Shown: positions 42,636-49,870 of the stretch, in pieces
Numbering within the stretch: position 1 is the stretch's first letter
Layout: every line of letters starts with the position of its first letter
Source of the DNA: Xenophilus arseniciresistens
GTDB taxonomy: Bacteria; Pseudomonadota; Gammaproteobacteria; Burkholderiales; Burkholderiaceae_C
Direction: 5' to 3'
NCBI RefSeq assembly: GCF_028023875.1
Contig: NZ_JAQIPB010000003.1
Location: 310,001 to 374,000, forward strand
Length of the DNA stretch: 64,000 bases
Notes under the pieces: generated by a model
The model's input: the letters and a program-made list of their open reading frames with translations, nothing else
The model's database searches: none
What the model was told of the DNA's origin: nothing
Program-made: the position numbers and the translations under genes

Positions 42636-42677
42636 GACAAGAGACTCCTCGGGTTGCGAAGCGTGCAATGACGCGGA

Positions 42678-43964
42678 TCAACTCGCCGCGGTGGCGGCGT
42701 GCTCGTGCGCCGTGCCGGGGGTACCAGCAAGCGGCATGCCCTGCTCGACGAGGCTGGCATGCAGCGCCGCCCCCAATGGCAGGATTTCGTCATTGAAGTC
42801 GTAGCGCGGGTTGTGCAGGTAGGCCCCCTCGCGCACGTCCTGTCCGATGCGCAGGTAGGCGCCGGCCTTGCGCTGCAGCATGAAGGAGAAGTCTTCCGCG
42901 CCCATGCTGGGCTCCAGGTGGCGGTCCACGTTGCCCGCCCCCACCAGCGATTCGGCCACGTCGGCCGCGAACATGGCCTCGGGCGCGGTGTTGATGGTCG
43001 CGGGGTAGATGCGTTCGTACTTGACGCTGGCCGTGGCGCCGAAGGCCGCCGCCACCGACGCGCACAGCTCCTTGAGCCGCTGCTCGATCTGGTTCTGCAC
43101 CCGCAGGTTGAAGGTGCGCACGGTGCCCACCAGCCGTGCCGAGCCGGGGATCACGCTGAACGCGTCCACGTCGCCGGCCTGCATGGCGCACAGGCTGACC
43201 ACGGCCGCGTCGATGGGCCGCACGTTGCGCGAGACGATGCTCTGCGCCGCCGTGATGATGTGTGCGGCCACCAGCACCGGGTCCACGGTCTGGTAGGCAT
43301 GGGCGCCATGGCCACCGCGACCGGTGATGTCGATGCTGATGCGGTCGGCCGCCGCCATCATGGCGCCGCGGTTGATGCCCACCGTGCCCACGGGCATGGC
43401 GGGCCAGTTGTGCACGGCATAGACGGCGTCGACGGGGAAGCGCTCGAACAGGCCGTCCTCGATCATCACGCGCGCGCCTGCATGGCCCTCCTCGCCGGGC
43501 TGGAAGATCAGCACTGCAGTGCCGTCGAAGTTGCGTGTCTCGGCCAGGTAGCGGGCGGCGCCCACCAGCATGGCCGTGTGGCCGTCGTGGCCGCAGCCGT
43601 GCATCAGCCCCGACTTGGCCGAGCACCAGCCGAAGTCGTTCTGCTCCTGCATCGGCAGCGCGTCCATGTCGGCGCGCAGGCCCAGCATGCGCCCGCTGCC
43701 CTGCTTGCGGCCGCGGATGACGCCCACCACGCCGGTCCGGCCAATGCCTTCGTGGATCTCGTCCACGCCGCAGGCGCGCAGGGCCTCGCGCACGCGGGCG
43801 GCGGTGTAGACCTCTTCGAAACCCAGCTCCGGGTGCGCATGCAGGTCGCGGCGAAAGGCCGTGAGCTCCGGATGCATGCGCGCGATCTGCGCAAACACGC
43901 GCCCCTGCGCCCGCAGGCGCACGCCCGGCTCCTGCGCAAGCTCCGGCGCAGACATCATCCCCAT
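42678..43964 (-). CDS. M20-family amidohydrolase (hippurate hydrolase-like)
   Basis: A cytoplasmic metallohydrolase of 428 residues (M20D/amidohydrolase group: hippuricase, IAA-amino acid hydrolase, N-acyl-L-amino acid amidohydrolase). Metal-site motifs: GLRADMDALPMQEQN, MHGCGHDGHTAMLVGAA and IFQPGEEGHAGA; the dimerisation domain begins near GRGGHGAHAYQTVDPV. There is no signal peptide, so it acts on imported substrate. The start is one base from the dppB stop, so the two are coupled, and it is followed by dppA after 42 bases. Its location inside the importer operon implies it hydrolyses what the transporter brings in. Confidence 0.9.
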   Translation of the reverse strand: MGMMSAPELAQEPGVRLRAQGRVFAQIARMHPELTAFRRDLHAHPELGFEEVYTAARVREALRACGVDEIHEGIGRTGVVGVIRGRKQGSGRMLGLRADMDALPMQEQNDFGWCSAKSGLMHGCGHDGHTAMLVGAARYLAETRNFDGTAVLIFQPGEEGHAGARVMIEDGLFERFPVDAVYAVHNWPAMPVGTVGINRGAMMAAADRISIDITGRGGHGAHAYQTVDPVLVAAHIITAAQSIVSRNVRPIDAAVVSLCAMQAGDVDAFSVIPGSARLVGTVRTFNLRVQNQIEQRLKELCASVAAAFGATASVKYERIYPATINTAPEAMFAADVAESLVGAGNVDRHLEPSMGAEDFSFMLQRKAGAYLRIGQDVREGAYLHNPRYDFNDEILPLGAALHASLVEQGMPLAGTPGTAHEHAATAAS

Positions 43965-43965
43965 G

Positions 43966-44946
43966 TCAGTGCCCCCCTGCCTTGCTCACGCGCAGCCGCG
44001 GATCGACCGCGAAGTACAGCAGGTCGACCACCAGGTTGATGACCACGAAGATCAGCGCGATCAGGCACAGGTAGGCCGCCATCACCGGGATGTCGGCGAA
44101 GGTCACGGCCTGGATGAACAGCAGGCCCATGCCCGGCCACTGGAACACGGTCTCGGTGATGATGGCAAAGGCGATCAGGCCGCCGAGCTGCAGGCCGGTG
44201 ATGGTCATCACCGGCACCAGCGTGTTCTTGAGCGCATGGCCGAAATGGATCGCGCGGTTGGAAAGGCCCCGCGCACGCGCAAACTTGATGTAGTCGGTGC
44301 GCAGCACTTCCAGCATCTCGGCGCGCACCAGCCGCATGATCAGCGTGAGCTGGAAGATGGCCAGCGTCACAGCGGGCAGCACAATGTGGTGCCAGCCCTT
44401 GGGGCTCAGCAGACCGGTGCTCCACCAGCCAAGCCGCGTGACCTCGCCGCGGCCGAAGCTGGGAAACCAGCCCAGGTGTACGGCGAAGACGAGGATCAGC
44501 AGGATGCCGATCAGGAAGGTGGGCAGCGACACCCCCAGCAGCGACAGCGTCATGAAGACCTGGCTCATGAAGCTGCCGCGGCGCAGGGCGGCGTACACGC
44601 CCATCGGAATGCCCACCACCAACGCCAGCAGAGCCGCCACCAGGGCCAGCTCCAGCGTGGCCGGAAAGCGCTCGGCAATCAGCGTGGAGACCTTGGCACC
44701 CTGACGCAGGCTCAGGCCGAACTCACCCTGCGCGGCATTGAACAGGAAGTGCCAGAACTGCACGAAAAAGGGCTTGTCCAGCCCCAGCGCGGCACGCAGC
44801 TCGGCGATCTGCGCGGGGGTTGCGTCCTGGCCCAGCAGGAAGGTCACCGGGTCGCCCACGTACTGGAACAGCAGGAAGGCAATGAAGGCCACCGCAACCA
44901 TGACGATCACGGCCTGAATCAGGCGGCGCAGGATGAAGGCAATCAT
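43966..44946 (-). CDS. dppB: Peptide ABC transporter permease, DppB-like
   Basis: Inner-membrane permease of 326 residues with six predicted spans. It has the N-terminal MIAFILRRLIQAVIVMVAVA span and the DppB-typical GDPVTFLLGQDATPAQIAEL periplasmic loop. The EAA-like coupling loop is in DYIKFARARGLSNRAIHFGH. It lies 206 bases after the first solute-binding gene and is separated from it by an intrinsic terminator, then runs into the amidohydrolase gene. Confidence 0.93.
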   Translation of the reverse strand: MIAFILRRLIQAVIVMVAVAFIAFLLFQYVGDPVTFLLGQDATPAQIAELRAALGLDKPFFVQFWHFLFNAAQGEFGLSLRQGAKVSTLIAERFPATLELALVAALLALVVGIPMGVYAALRRGSFMSQVFMTLSLLGVSLPTFLIGILLILVFAVHLGWFPSFGRGEVTRLGWWSTGLLSPKGWHHIVLPAVTLAIFQLTLIMRLVRAEMLEVLRTDYIKFARARGLSNRAIHFGHALKNTLVPVMTITGLQLGGLIAFAIITETVFQWPGMGLLFIQAVTFADIPVMAAYLCLIALIFVVINLVVDLLYFAVDPRLRVSKAGGH

Positions 44947-45106
44947 TCAATGACAGTGATTTCGCGGCATGCTAGCAGAGCAATAGGCGTGCCCAGGCCC
45001 ACTGGAGACCGGGGTTTGCACCTAAAAGGGGCGGCCAAAAGGCAGGGCTGTCGCAGGGCTCTTCCGCCGGGTTGCAACGCGCCCGTGGCGCGAGGTCGCG
45101 GGCATC

Positions 45107-45130
45107 AAAAAAGGGCTCCGAAGAGCCCTT
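45107..45130 (-). terminator. Intrinsic terminator between the first solute-binding gene and dppB
   Basis: On the minus strand AAGGGCTC, loop TTCG and GAGCCCTT form an 8-bp stem with a stable tetraloop, followed by a T run (six T including stem bases). It lies 22 bases after the solute-binding protein stop. Partial read-through would give much more binding protein than permease, a common pattern for ABC importers. Confidence 0.8.
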
Positions 45131-45152
45131 GGCGCGCGCGGTTCGGGGGCGC

Positions 45153-46733
45153 TCAGTTCACCTTGATGAGGCGCCAGTCCAGGCGGTTGTCTGCGCGGTG
45201 CACCACCTCGATGTTCTTCTTCATCGCCCACGGGATCACCTGGTTGTACAGCGGCAGGTAGGCCACGTCCTCATGCGACAGCACCAGGGCCTTTTCGATG
45301 AGCTCGTTGCGGCTCTTGAGGTCGGTCTCGACCTTCACGCGCTCGACCAGTGCGTCCATCTGCGGATTGGAATAGCGGCCCACGTTGTAGTTGCCGTCAC
45401 CACCCGCGCCCACCGAGCGCACCAGCGACTGCAGGCTGTAGAGCGCGTCGAAGGTGGGCACGCCCCAGCCCAGCATGTAGATGCTGGCCTCGTAGCGCTG
45501 GATCATCGGGAAGTAGGTCACCAGCGGCAGCGTGCGCAGCTTGGCCTTGATGCCCACGCGCGCCCACATGGCCGTGATGGCCTGGCAGACCGCCTCGTCG
45601 TTGATGTAGCGATTGTTGGGGCAGGCGAAGTCCACCTCGAAGCCCTGCGGATAGCCCGCATCGGCCAGCAGCTTCTGCGCGGCGCTCACGTCGTAGGGCC
45701 AGCGCGCATCCGCCTTCTTGGTCCAGCCGTTGACCTGCGGCGAAATCAGCGTGCCCGTGGCTTCGCCCAGCCCGCGCATGGTCACGCGCTGGATGGCATT
45801 GATGTCGATGGCCTGGTAGAGCGCCTTGCGCACACGCACGTCCTTGAGCGGGTTCTTGCCCTTCACGCTTGAACCCACCAGCTCGTCACGGAACTGGTCC
45901 ATGCCCAGGAAGATCGTGCGGTTCTCGGCGCCGTCGAGCACCTTGATGTTGGCGTTGCTGCGCAGCCGGCCCAGGTCCTGCGGGCTGGGATCGAGCACGA
46001 AGTCGGTCTCGCCCGACAGCAGGGCCGCCAGCCGCGTGGCCTGCGACTTGATCGGCGTGTAGACGATCTCCGTCACGTTGGTCGGGTTCTTGCCCCAGTA
46101 GTGAGGGTTGGCCACCATCACCAGACGCTGGTCGGGCAGCCATTCCTTGACCATGTACGGGCCCGAGCCCATCGCATTGCGGTGAGCGAAGGTTTCGTCC
46201 TGCGTCTTGATGTCCTTGGGCTCGAGCGACTTGTTCTTCTCGGCCCAGGCGCGGCTCATGATGCGCAGCTCGGTCAGCTGGTTCAGCAGCGTGGGCGTGG
46301 GGGCCTTGAGCAGGATGTCGACCGTGTTGTCATTGACCTTCACGACTTTGTCGATGCCTTGCGCGAACACCGCATGGTTGGAGGTCTTGGCCATGGAGCG
46401 CGTGATCGAATACACCACGTCGTCGGCAGTCAGCGACGAGCCATCGCTGAACTTCACGCCCTGGCGCAGCGTGAAGCGCATCTGTGTCGGCGAGACCTGC
46501 TGCCACGCCGTGGCCAGTTGCGGCTCGGGCTTGAAGGTCTTGCTGTTGTAGTAGACGAGCGCGTCGTAAATCGCGGCATGCACCCCATTGCCCAGCGCAT
46601 TGTTCTGCGAATGGATGTCCAGCGTCGGGATGTCGCTGGCACTGGACCACTTGAAGGTCTTGGCATGCAGCGCCGGCACGGCCAGAAGAACGGCGGCAGC
46701 CACGGCAGACAGATACGCAGACTTGAACTTCAC
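45153..46733 (-). CDS. dppA: Peptide ABC transporter substrate-binding protein, first copy in operon
   Basis: Family 5 periplasmic solute-binding protein, 526 residues. I chose a GTG start at 46733 because it is preceded by a strong GAGGAGA site at good distance and opens a clean signal peptide (VKFKSAYLSAVAAAVLLAVP, cleavage after ALHA). It contains QLATAWQQVSPTQMRFTLRQ and GVKFSDGSSLTADDVVYS, typical of the family, and is a paralogue of the protein at 41052-42635. It is likely the most highly expressed gene of the operon because a terminator follows it. An upstream ATG in frame would add about 47 residues without a signal and is rejected. Confidence 0.92.
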   Translation of the reverse strand: MKFKSAYLSAVAAAVLLAVPALHAKTFKWSSASDIPTLDIHSQNNALGNGVHAAIYDALVYYNSKTFKPEPQLATAWQQVSPTQMRFTLRQGVKFSDGSSLTADDVVYSITRSMAKTSNHAVFAQGIDKVVKVNDNTVDILLKAPTPTLLNQLTELRIMSRAWAEKNKSLEPKDIKTQDETFAHRNAMGSGPYMVKEWLPDQRLVMVANPHYWGKNPTNVTEIVYTPIKSQATRLAALLSGETDFVLDPSPQDLGRLRSNANIKVLDGAENRTIFLGMDQFRDELVGSSVKGKNPLKDVRVRKALYQAIDINAIQRVTMRGLGEATGTLISPQVNGWTKKADARWPYDVSAAQKLLADAGYPQGFEVDFACPNNRYINDEAVCQAITAMWARVGIKAKLRTLPLVTYFPMIQRYEASIYMLGWGVPTFDALYSLQSLVRSVGAGGDGNYNVGRYSNPQMDALVERVKVETDLKSRNELIEKALVLSHEDVAYLPLYNQVIPWAMKKNIEVVHRADNRLDWRLIKVN

Positions 46734-46889
46734 AAGGCTTCTCCTCGGTAATGGGATGTGGGTCGCGGCACGCTGCCGCAGACCGTCAATGTTGGGCAGA
46801 AATGCCGCCCGCAACGCGGGGAGTTTCCCGGGTGCGCGGTCATGGCACGCAAACTCTGCGCCAGTCCCTGGCATCTGGGCCGGGCCATG

Positions 46890-46920
46890 AAAAAAGCCAC
46901 CCGACTTGCGTCGGGTGGCT
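46890..46920 (-). terminator. Intrinsic terminator of the porin gene
   Basis: An 11-bp perfect stem (46895-46905 with 46910-46920), 4-base loop, and a run of T on the minus strand (complement of 46890-46894). It lies 42 bases after the porin stop and separates the porin from the peptide-transport operon. Confidence 0.9.
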
Positions 46921-46962
46921 TTGGCTCTTGCCGATTCAGAAGCTGGTCAAGCCAGCCTCAGA

Positions 46963-48213
46963 TCAGAAGGAGTGGCGAATGCCCAGGTCGTAGCCGATCG
47001 AGGTCTTGGCCTGGTACACGCCCGTGCCGAACGTGTTGCTGACTTCGGTGACCCACGGAGCCGTGATGTTGCCCGAACCAGCCGAGTAAGCAGCGCCGTT
47101 CTTGTTCTTGATGTAAGCCACGGTGGCGTACAGAGCGGTGCGCTTGCTCAGGTTGTGCACGTAGCCCAGAGCCAGCTGGTCAGCCTTGGGGTTTTGCTGG
47201 TAGAAGAACGGATCAGCCAGGTAAGCCAGCGGATCGACGTCAACCTTGGTCTTCACGTGGCCATACGACGCACGGATCAGGCCAGCACCCACGGGGGCGG
47301 TGATACCGATCAGGTAGCCGTTCAGCTTGGTGGAGGGGTTGTAGGCCGGAGCGTTGATCAGGCCGTTGTACTCGGTCTTGCCCTTCAGGTTGGCGTACTG
47401 ACCGAACAGCTTCACAACACCAAAGTCGTAGCTTGCGCCGACGTTGAAGTTCTTGGCGGTCTGGTCGGTGCCGGCGTTCCACGACGAAGCGTTGATTTGC
47501 TCGCCGTAAGCCACTGCAACATCCAGAGGACCGTTGGCGTAGCCGAAGCGGCCACCCCAGTAACGGCCACCACGGCTGTTGTTGTTCAGCGAACCTTGCA
47601 GGTCGTTGTCGTACTTGGTCTGCTCGTGGAACGAGTACTGCACCTGGCCGTAGAAGCCGCCCAGGTTCTTGGGCAGGAAGTAGCCAACGGTGTTGGAAGC
47701 GCGAACGTTGGACGTTTCGATGCCGCCTGCAGCGCGCTGGATCAGGGCCGTGCCTGCGCCGTTGGTGCCGAACGGATCGAAGTTCGTGAAGTTCCAGAAC
47801 GTCGGCTTGTAGTCGCGACCCAGACGCAGTTCACCGAAGTTACCCGACAGGCTCACGGTGGAACGACGCGAGAAGGTGCTCACACCGGTGGCGCCGTCGT
47901 CGTTGGTGATGGGGGCTTCCAGCCAGAAGCTGGCAGCCAGACCGCCACCCAGGTCTTCCACGCCGCGGAAACCCAGACGGCTGCTGTTGTAAGCAGAGTT
48001 GTTCAGACCCGTCTTGCTGGACTTCACCGAGCCAGGCAGACCGTAGTACGCCAGGGGACTTGCCAGCAGCGTGAAGGGATCGGTCACCAGCTCGCTCTTG
48101 TTGCTGACGCTGCTGATCGAAGCATCAACGATACCGAACAGAGTCACCGACGACTGAGCCGAGGCGACGCCGGCAACCGCCAGGGCAGCCAGAGCAACTA
48201 GGGATTTTTTCAT
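46963..48213 (-). CDS. Gram-negative trimeric porin (Omp32/OmpC-like family)
   Basis: Outer-membrane porin of 416 residues with a signal peptide MKKSLVALAALAVAGVASAQ and the mature start SSVTLFGIVDASI, the standard betaproteobacterial porin N-terminus. It has the LGFRGVEDLGGGLAASFWLE and SRRSTVSLSGNFGELRLGRD strands and ends with GYDLGIRHSF, the terminal Phe needed for BAM-dependent insertion. The ATG has a GGAGA site. Base composition and codon use are visibly less GC-rich than the neighbours, as expected for a highly expressed gene. A paralogue in broken form lies at 49.9-51.1 kb. Confidence 0.95.
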   Translation of the reverse strand: MKKSLVALAALAVAGVASAQSSVTLFGIVDASISSVSNKSELVTDPFTLLASPLAYYGLPGSVKSSKTGLNNSAYNSSRLGFRGVEDLGGGLAASFWLEAPITNDDGATGVSTFSRRSTVSLSGNFGELRLGRDYKPTFWNFTNFDPFGTNGAGTALIQRAAGGIETSNVRASNTVGYFLPKNLGGFYGQVQYSFHEQTKYDNDLQGSLNNNSRGGRYWGGRFGYANGPLDVAVAYGEQINASSWNAGTDQTAKNFNVGASYDFGVVKLFGQYANLKGKTEYNGLINAPAYNPSTKLNGYLIGITAPVGAGLIRASYGHVKTKVDVDPLAYLADPFFYQQNPKADQLALGYVHNLSKRTALYATVAYIKNKNGAAYSAGSGNITAPWVTEVSNTFGTGVYQAKTSIGYDLGIRHSF

Positions 48214-48300
48214 TGCAAGTTTCTCCAAGGTTAAACATGGGGCGCCGGTACGAAGGGTCTTGCCGTGCTGGCGCTGTTGCGCAACCCACCGGTCCCCGGG

Positions 48301-48323
48301 CCAACCTCCTTTTGGGAAGTTGG
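48301..48323 (-). promoter_or_regulatory. Hairpin in the porin mRNA leader
   Basis: On the minus strand CCAACTTCC and GGAGGTTGG can pair over 9 positions (one G-U) around a 5-base CAAAA loop, about 90-110 bases upstream of the porin ATG, hence probably in the 5' leader or the promoter. GGAGG is sequestered in the stem. Role not known; a structured porin leader would fit regulation by small RNAs. Confidence 0.3.
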
Positions 48324-48477
48324 TGCTATTCCACCAGAGGCGTCCCGGCAGGGCAAAGCAAATCCGCCCAAACGGCGGGCCGGCCCAAGGTTTCGTTGTG
48401 GATGTGCAACATCCCAATGGCCGGACTCTTTGGCTGACTCGCGGCCAGGGAAGACCCGGATGCGCTCAAATGCGCCC

Positions 48478-49107
48478 ATGACCCACGCCATGGACTCTTT
48501 GCTCGAAGCCGCCGACTCGGCGCTGCGCGCCCTTTTCGCCAAACCGCATGCCGTCCGCCCCGTGCCGCAGGCCCCAGGCCCGAAAGAAGAGCTCAGCCCT
48601 GCGGAGAAGCGCCATGCTGCGGCGCTCATGCGCGTGAACCATGTGGGGGAAATTTGCGCCCAGGCGCTCTACACCGCCCAGGCGGCCACCACGCGGGACG
48701 CCAAGCTTCGAGCAGAGCTGCTCCACGCAGCGAGCGAGGAAACCGATCACTTGGCCTGGACCGCGCAACGTCTGGAAGCACTGGGCGACCGCCCCTCTTT
48801 GCTCAACCCCCTCTGGTATGCAGGGGCCTTCGGCCTCGGGCTGGTGGCCGGAAGGATGGGAGATCCGTTCAGTCTCGGATTCGTTGCCGAGACGGAGCGT
48901 CAGGTGGAAGCCCATCTCGACGGACATCTTCAGCGCCTGCCGGCAAAGGATGGCGCCTCGCGCGCCATCGTGGCTCAAATGAAAGAAGACGAGGCGCGCC
49001 ACGCCCGCTGGGCCATGGACGAAGGCGCGGTGGAGCTGCCCCCGCCAGCGCGGGCGCTCATGCGAGCGGCCGCCCGTGTCATGACCACCGTCGCCCACCA
49101 CATCTGA
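48478..49107 (+). CDS. coq7: 2-polyprenyl-3-methyl-6-methoxy-1,4-benzoquinol hydroxylase Coq7
   Basis: Membrane-associated di-iron monooxygenase for a late ring hydroxylation in ubiquinone synthesis. It has 209 residues with ferritin-like ligand motifs: Glu in [24 protein letters not shown], Glu in [10 protein letters not shown] and EDEARHARW. Alternative starts exist at 48460 and 48490; I chose ATG 48478. It is divergent from the porin (264-base gap) and converges on the OsmC-like gene. The ispB gene of the same pathway is at 5.8 kb. Confidence 0.94.
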   Translation: MTHAMDSLLEAADSALRALFAKPHAVRPVPQAPGPKEELSPAEKRHAAALMRVNHVGEICAQALYTAQAATTRDAKLRAELLHAASEETDHLAWTAQRLEALGDRPSLLNPLWYAGAFGLGLVAGRMGDPFSLGFVAETERQVEAHLDGHLQRLPAKDGASRAIVAQMKEDEARHARWAMDEGAVELPPPARALMRAAARVMTTVAHHI

Positions 49108-49131
49108 GCAAATCGCCCGCCAGGCCCGCGC

Positions 49132-49581
49132 TCAAAGCTCGATCTGCTCGAAACTGGTGGTGATCTGCGCCGTTTTGCCCAGCATGATCGTGGCCGAGCA
49201 ATAAGTGTCGTGGCTCAGCGCAATCGCCCGCTCGATGGCAGCGGGCGGGATGCCGCGACCCGCGACCGTGAAATGCAGGTGAATCTTGGTGAACACCTTG
49301 GGGTCTTTTTCTGCCCGCTCGCTGCTCAGCTTGACACTGCAGCGCTCGACCTGATGCCGGCCACGCTTGAGGATCATGACCACGTCGTAGGCGGTGCAGC
49401 CACCGGCGCCGGCCAGAACCATCTCCATGGGACGCGGCGCCAGGTTCTGGCCTCCGTTTTCGGGTCTGGCTGCATCAGGGGCGCCATCCATGGCGACGAG
49501 ATGGCCACTTCCGGTCTCCGCCACGAAGCCCATCGCAGAACGAGTGCCGGCCTGACCGGTCCAGCTGACGGTGCATTCCAT
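49132..49581 (-). CDS. OsmC/Ohr-family protein
   Basis: A 149-residue cytoplasmic protein of the OsmC family (YhfA-like subgroup), thiol peroxidases or hydroperoxide-resistance proteins. Two cysteines are placed as in the family: one in GAGGCTAYDVVMIL and one in SHDTYCSATIML. It begins MECTVSWTG. It is divergent from the candidate small RNA at 49.7 kb, and its promoter must lie in the segment that contains repeated TTGTTGCG half-sites, so shared regulation is possible. Confidence 0.88.
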   Translation of the reverse strand: MECTVSWTGQAGTRSAMGFVAETGSGHLVAMDGAPDAARPENGGQNLAPRPMEMVLAGAGGCTAYDVVMILKRGRHQVERCSVKLSSERAEKDPKVFTKIHLHFTVAGRGIPPAAIERAIALSHDTYCSATIMLGKTAQITTSFEQIEL

Positions 49582-49650
49582 TTGATGAAAAACTTGAAAA
49601 ATTGGTAAGGACGCCGAGGGTGCTCCCCCGGCGGAAGACTCACGACCGCA

Positions 49651-49690
49651 TTGTTGCGAAAAAGTCACCCGGCTTGTTGCGTCGCAACAA
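49651..49690. promoter_or_regulatory. Operator-like palindrome with an extra half-site
   Basis: TTGTTGCG-T-CGCAACAA (49674-49690) is a perfect palindrome with 8-bp arms, and a third half-site TTGTTGCG lies at 49651-49658, 23 bp (about two helical turns) upstream in direct orientation. The palindrome covers the candidate -35 of the small-RNA promoter and lies upstream of the divergent osmC-like gene. This is a classical arrangement for a dimeric repressor or activator. The regulator is not identified. Confidence 0.55.
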
Positions 49691-49704
49691 TAAGGGCATA
49701 TACT
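49677..49704 (+). promoter_or_regulatory. Candidate promoter of the small RNA
   Basis: -35 TTGCGT (49677-49682), 16-bp spacer, -10 TATACT (49699-49704), predicting a start near 49711. The -35 lies within the 49674-49690 palindrome. Confidence 0.5.
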
Positions 49705-49710
49705 CTAGTC

Positions 49711-49802
49711 CATCGCACACAAACTGTTGTGTGCACCGGTTGTCTCCTCCACCCTCCCAATTGGTGGATTTAGCCCCGAGTCGCAAGACTCGGGGCTTTT
49801 TT
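49711..49802 (+). ncRNA. Candidate trans-acting small RNA with SD-complementary linker
   Basis: A unit of about 92 bases with no plausible ORF. Order: hairpin 1 (GCACACAA 49715-49722 with TTGTGTGC 49727-49734, 4-base loop); an unpaired CU-rich linker (about 49736-49762) with GGTTGTCTCCTCC and CCCTCCC; a possible weak stem CCACC/GGTGG; then an 11-bp terminator stem and six T. This is the layout of Hfq-dependent small RNAs. Bases 49738-49749 (GGTTGTCTCCTC) are the exact complement of 58286-58297, the ribosome-binding site of the ThuA-like gene. TTGTCTCC pairs with GGAGACAA before the sulfatase, and TCTCCTC with the GAGGAGA site of the peptide-binding protein gene. All inferred from sequence; no homologue was searched. 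Confidence 0.55.
49772..49802 (+). terminator. Strong intrinsic terminator of the small RNA
   Basis: AGCCCCGAGTC and GACTCGGGGCT form an 11-bp perfect stem around GCAA, a GNRA tetraloop, followed by six T (49797-49802). It stands directly upstream of the broken porin, so transcription from the promoter at 49.7 kb should not reach that gene. Confidence 0.92.
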
Positions 49803-49870
49803 CTTGGCGGGTGCTGGCCGACAAGGCGCGTTGCGGGGTCGGAAAGGGCAGCTGTTTTCCCCGCCCCGGG

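Noticed and set aside
48276-48285. GTTGCGCAAC upstream of the porin as a second copy of the TTGTTGCG operator
   Set aside because: Only the inner six bases resemble the motif; such short palindromes are expected by chance in GC-rich DNA.
48301-48323. Leader hairpin of the porin as a riboswitch
   Set aside because: A single short hairpin with no recognisable aptamer; kept only as a low-confidence leader structure.
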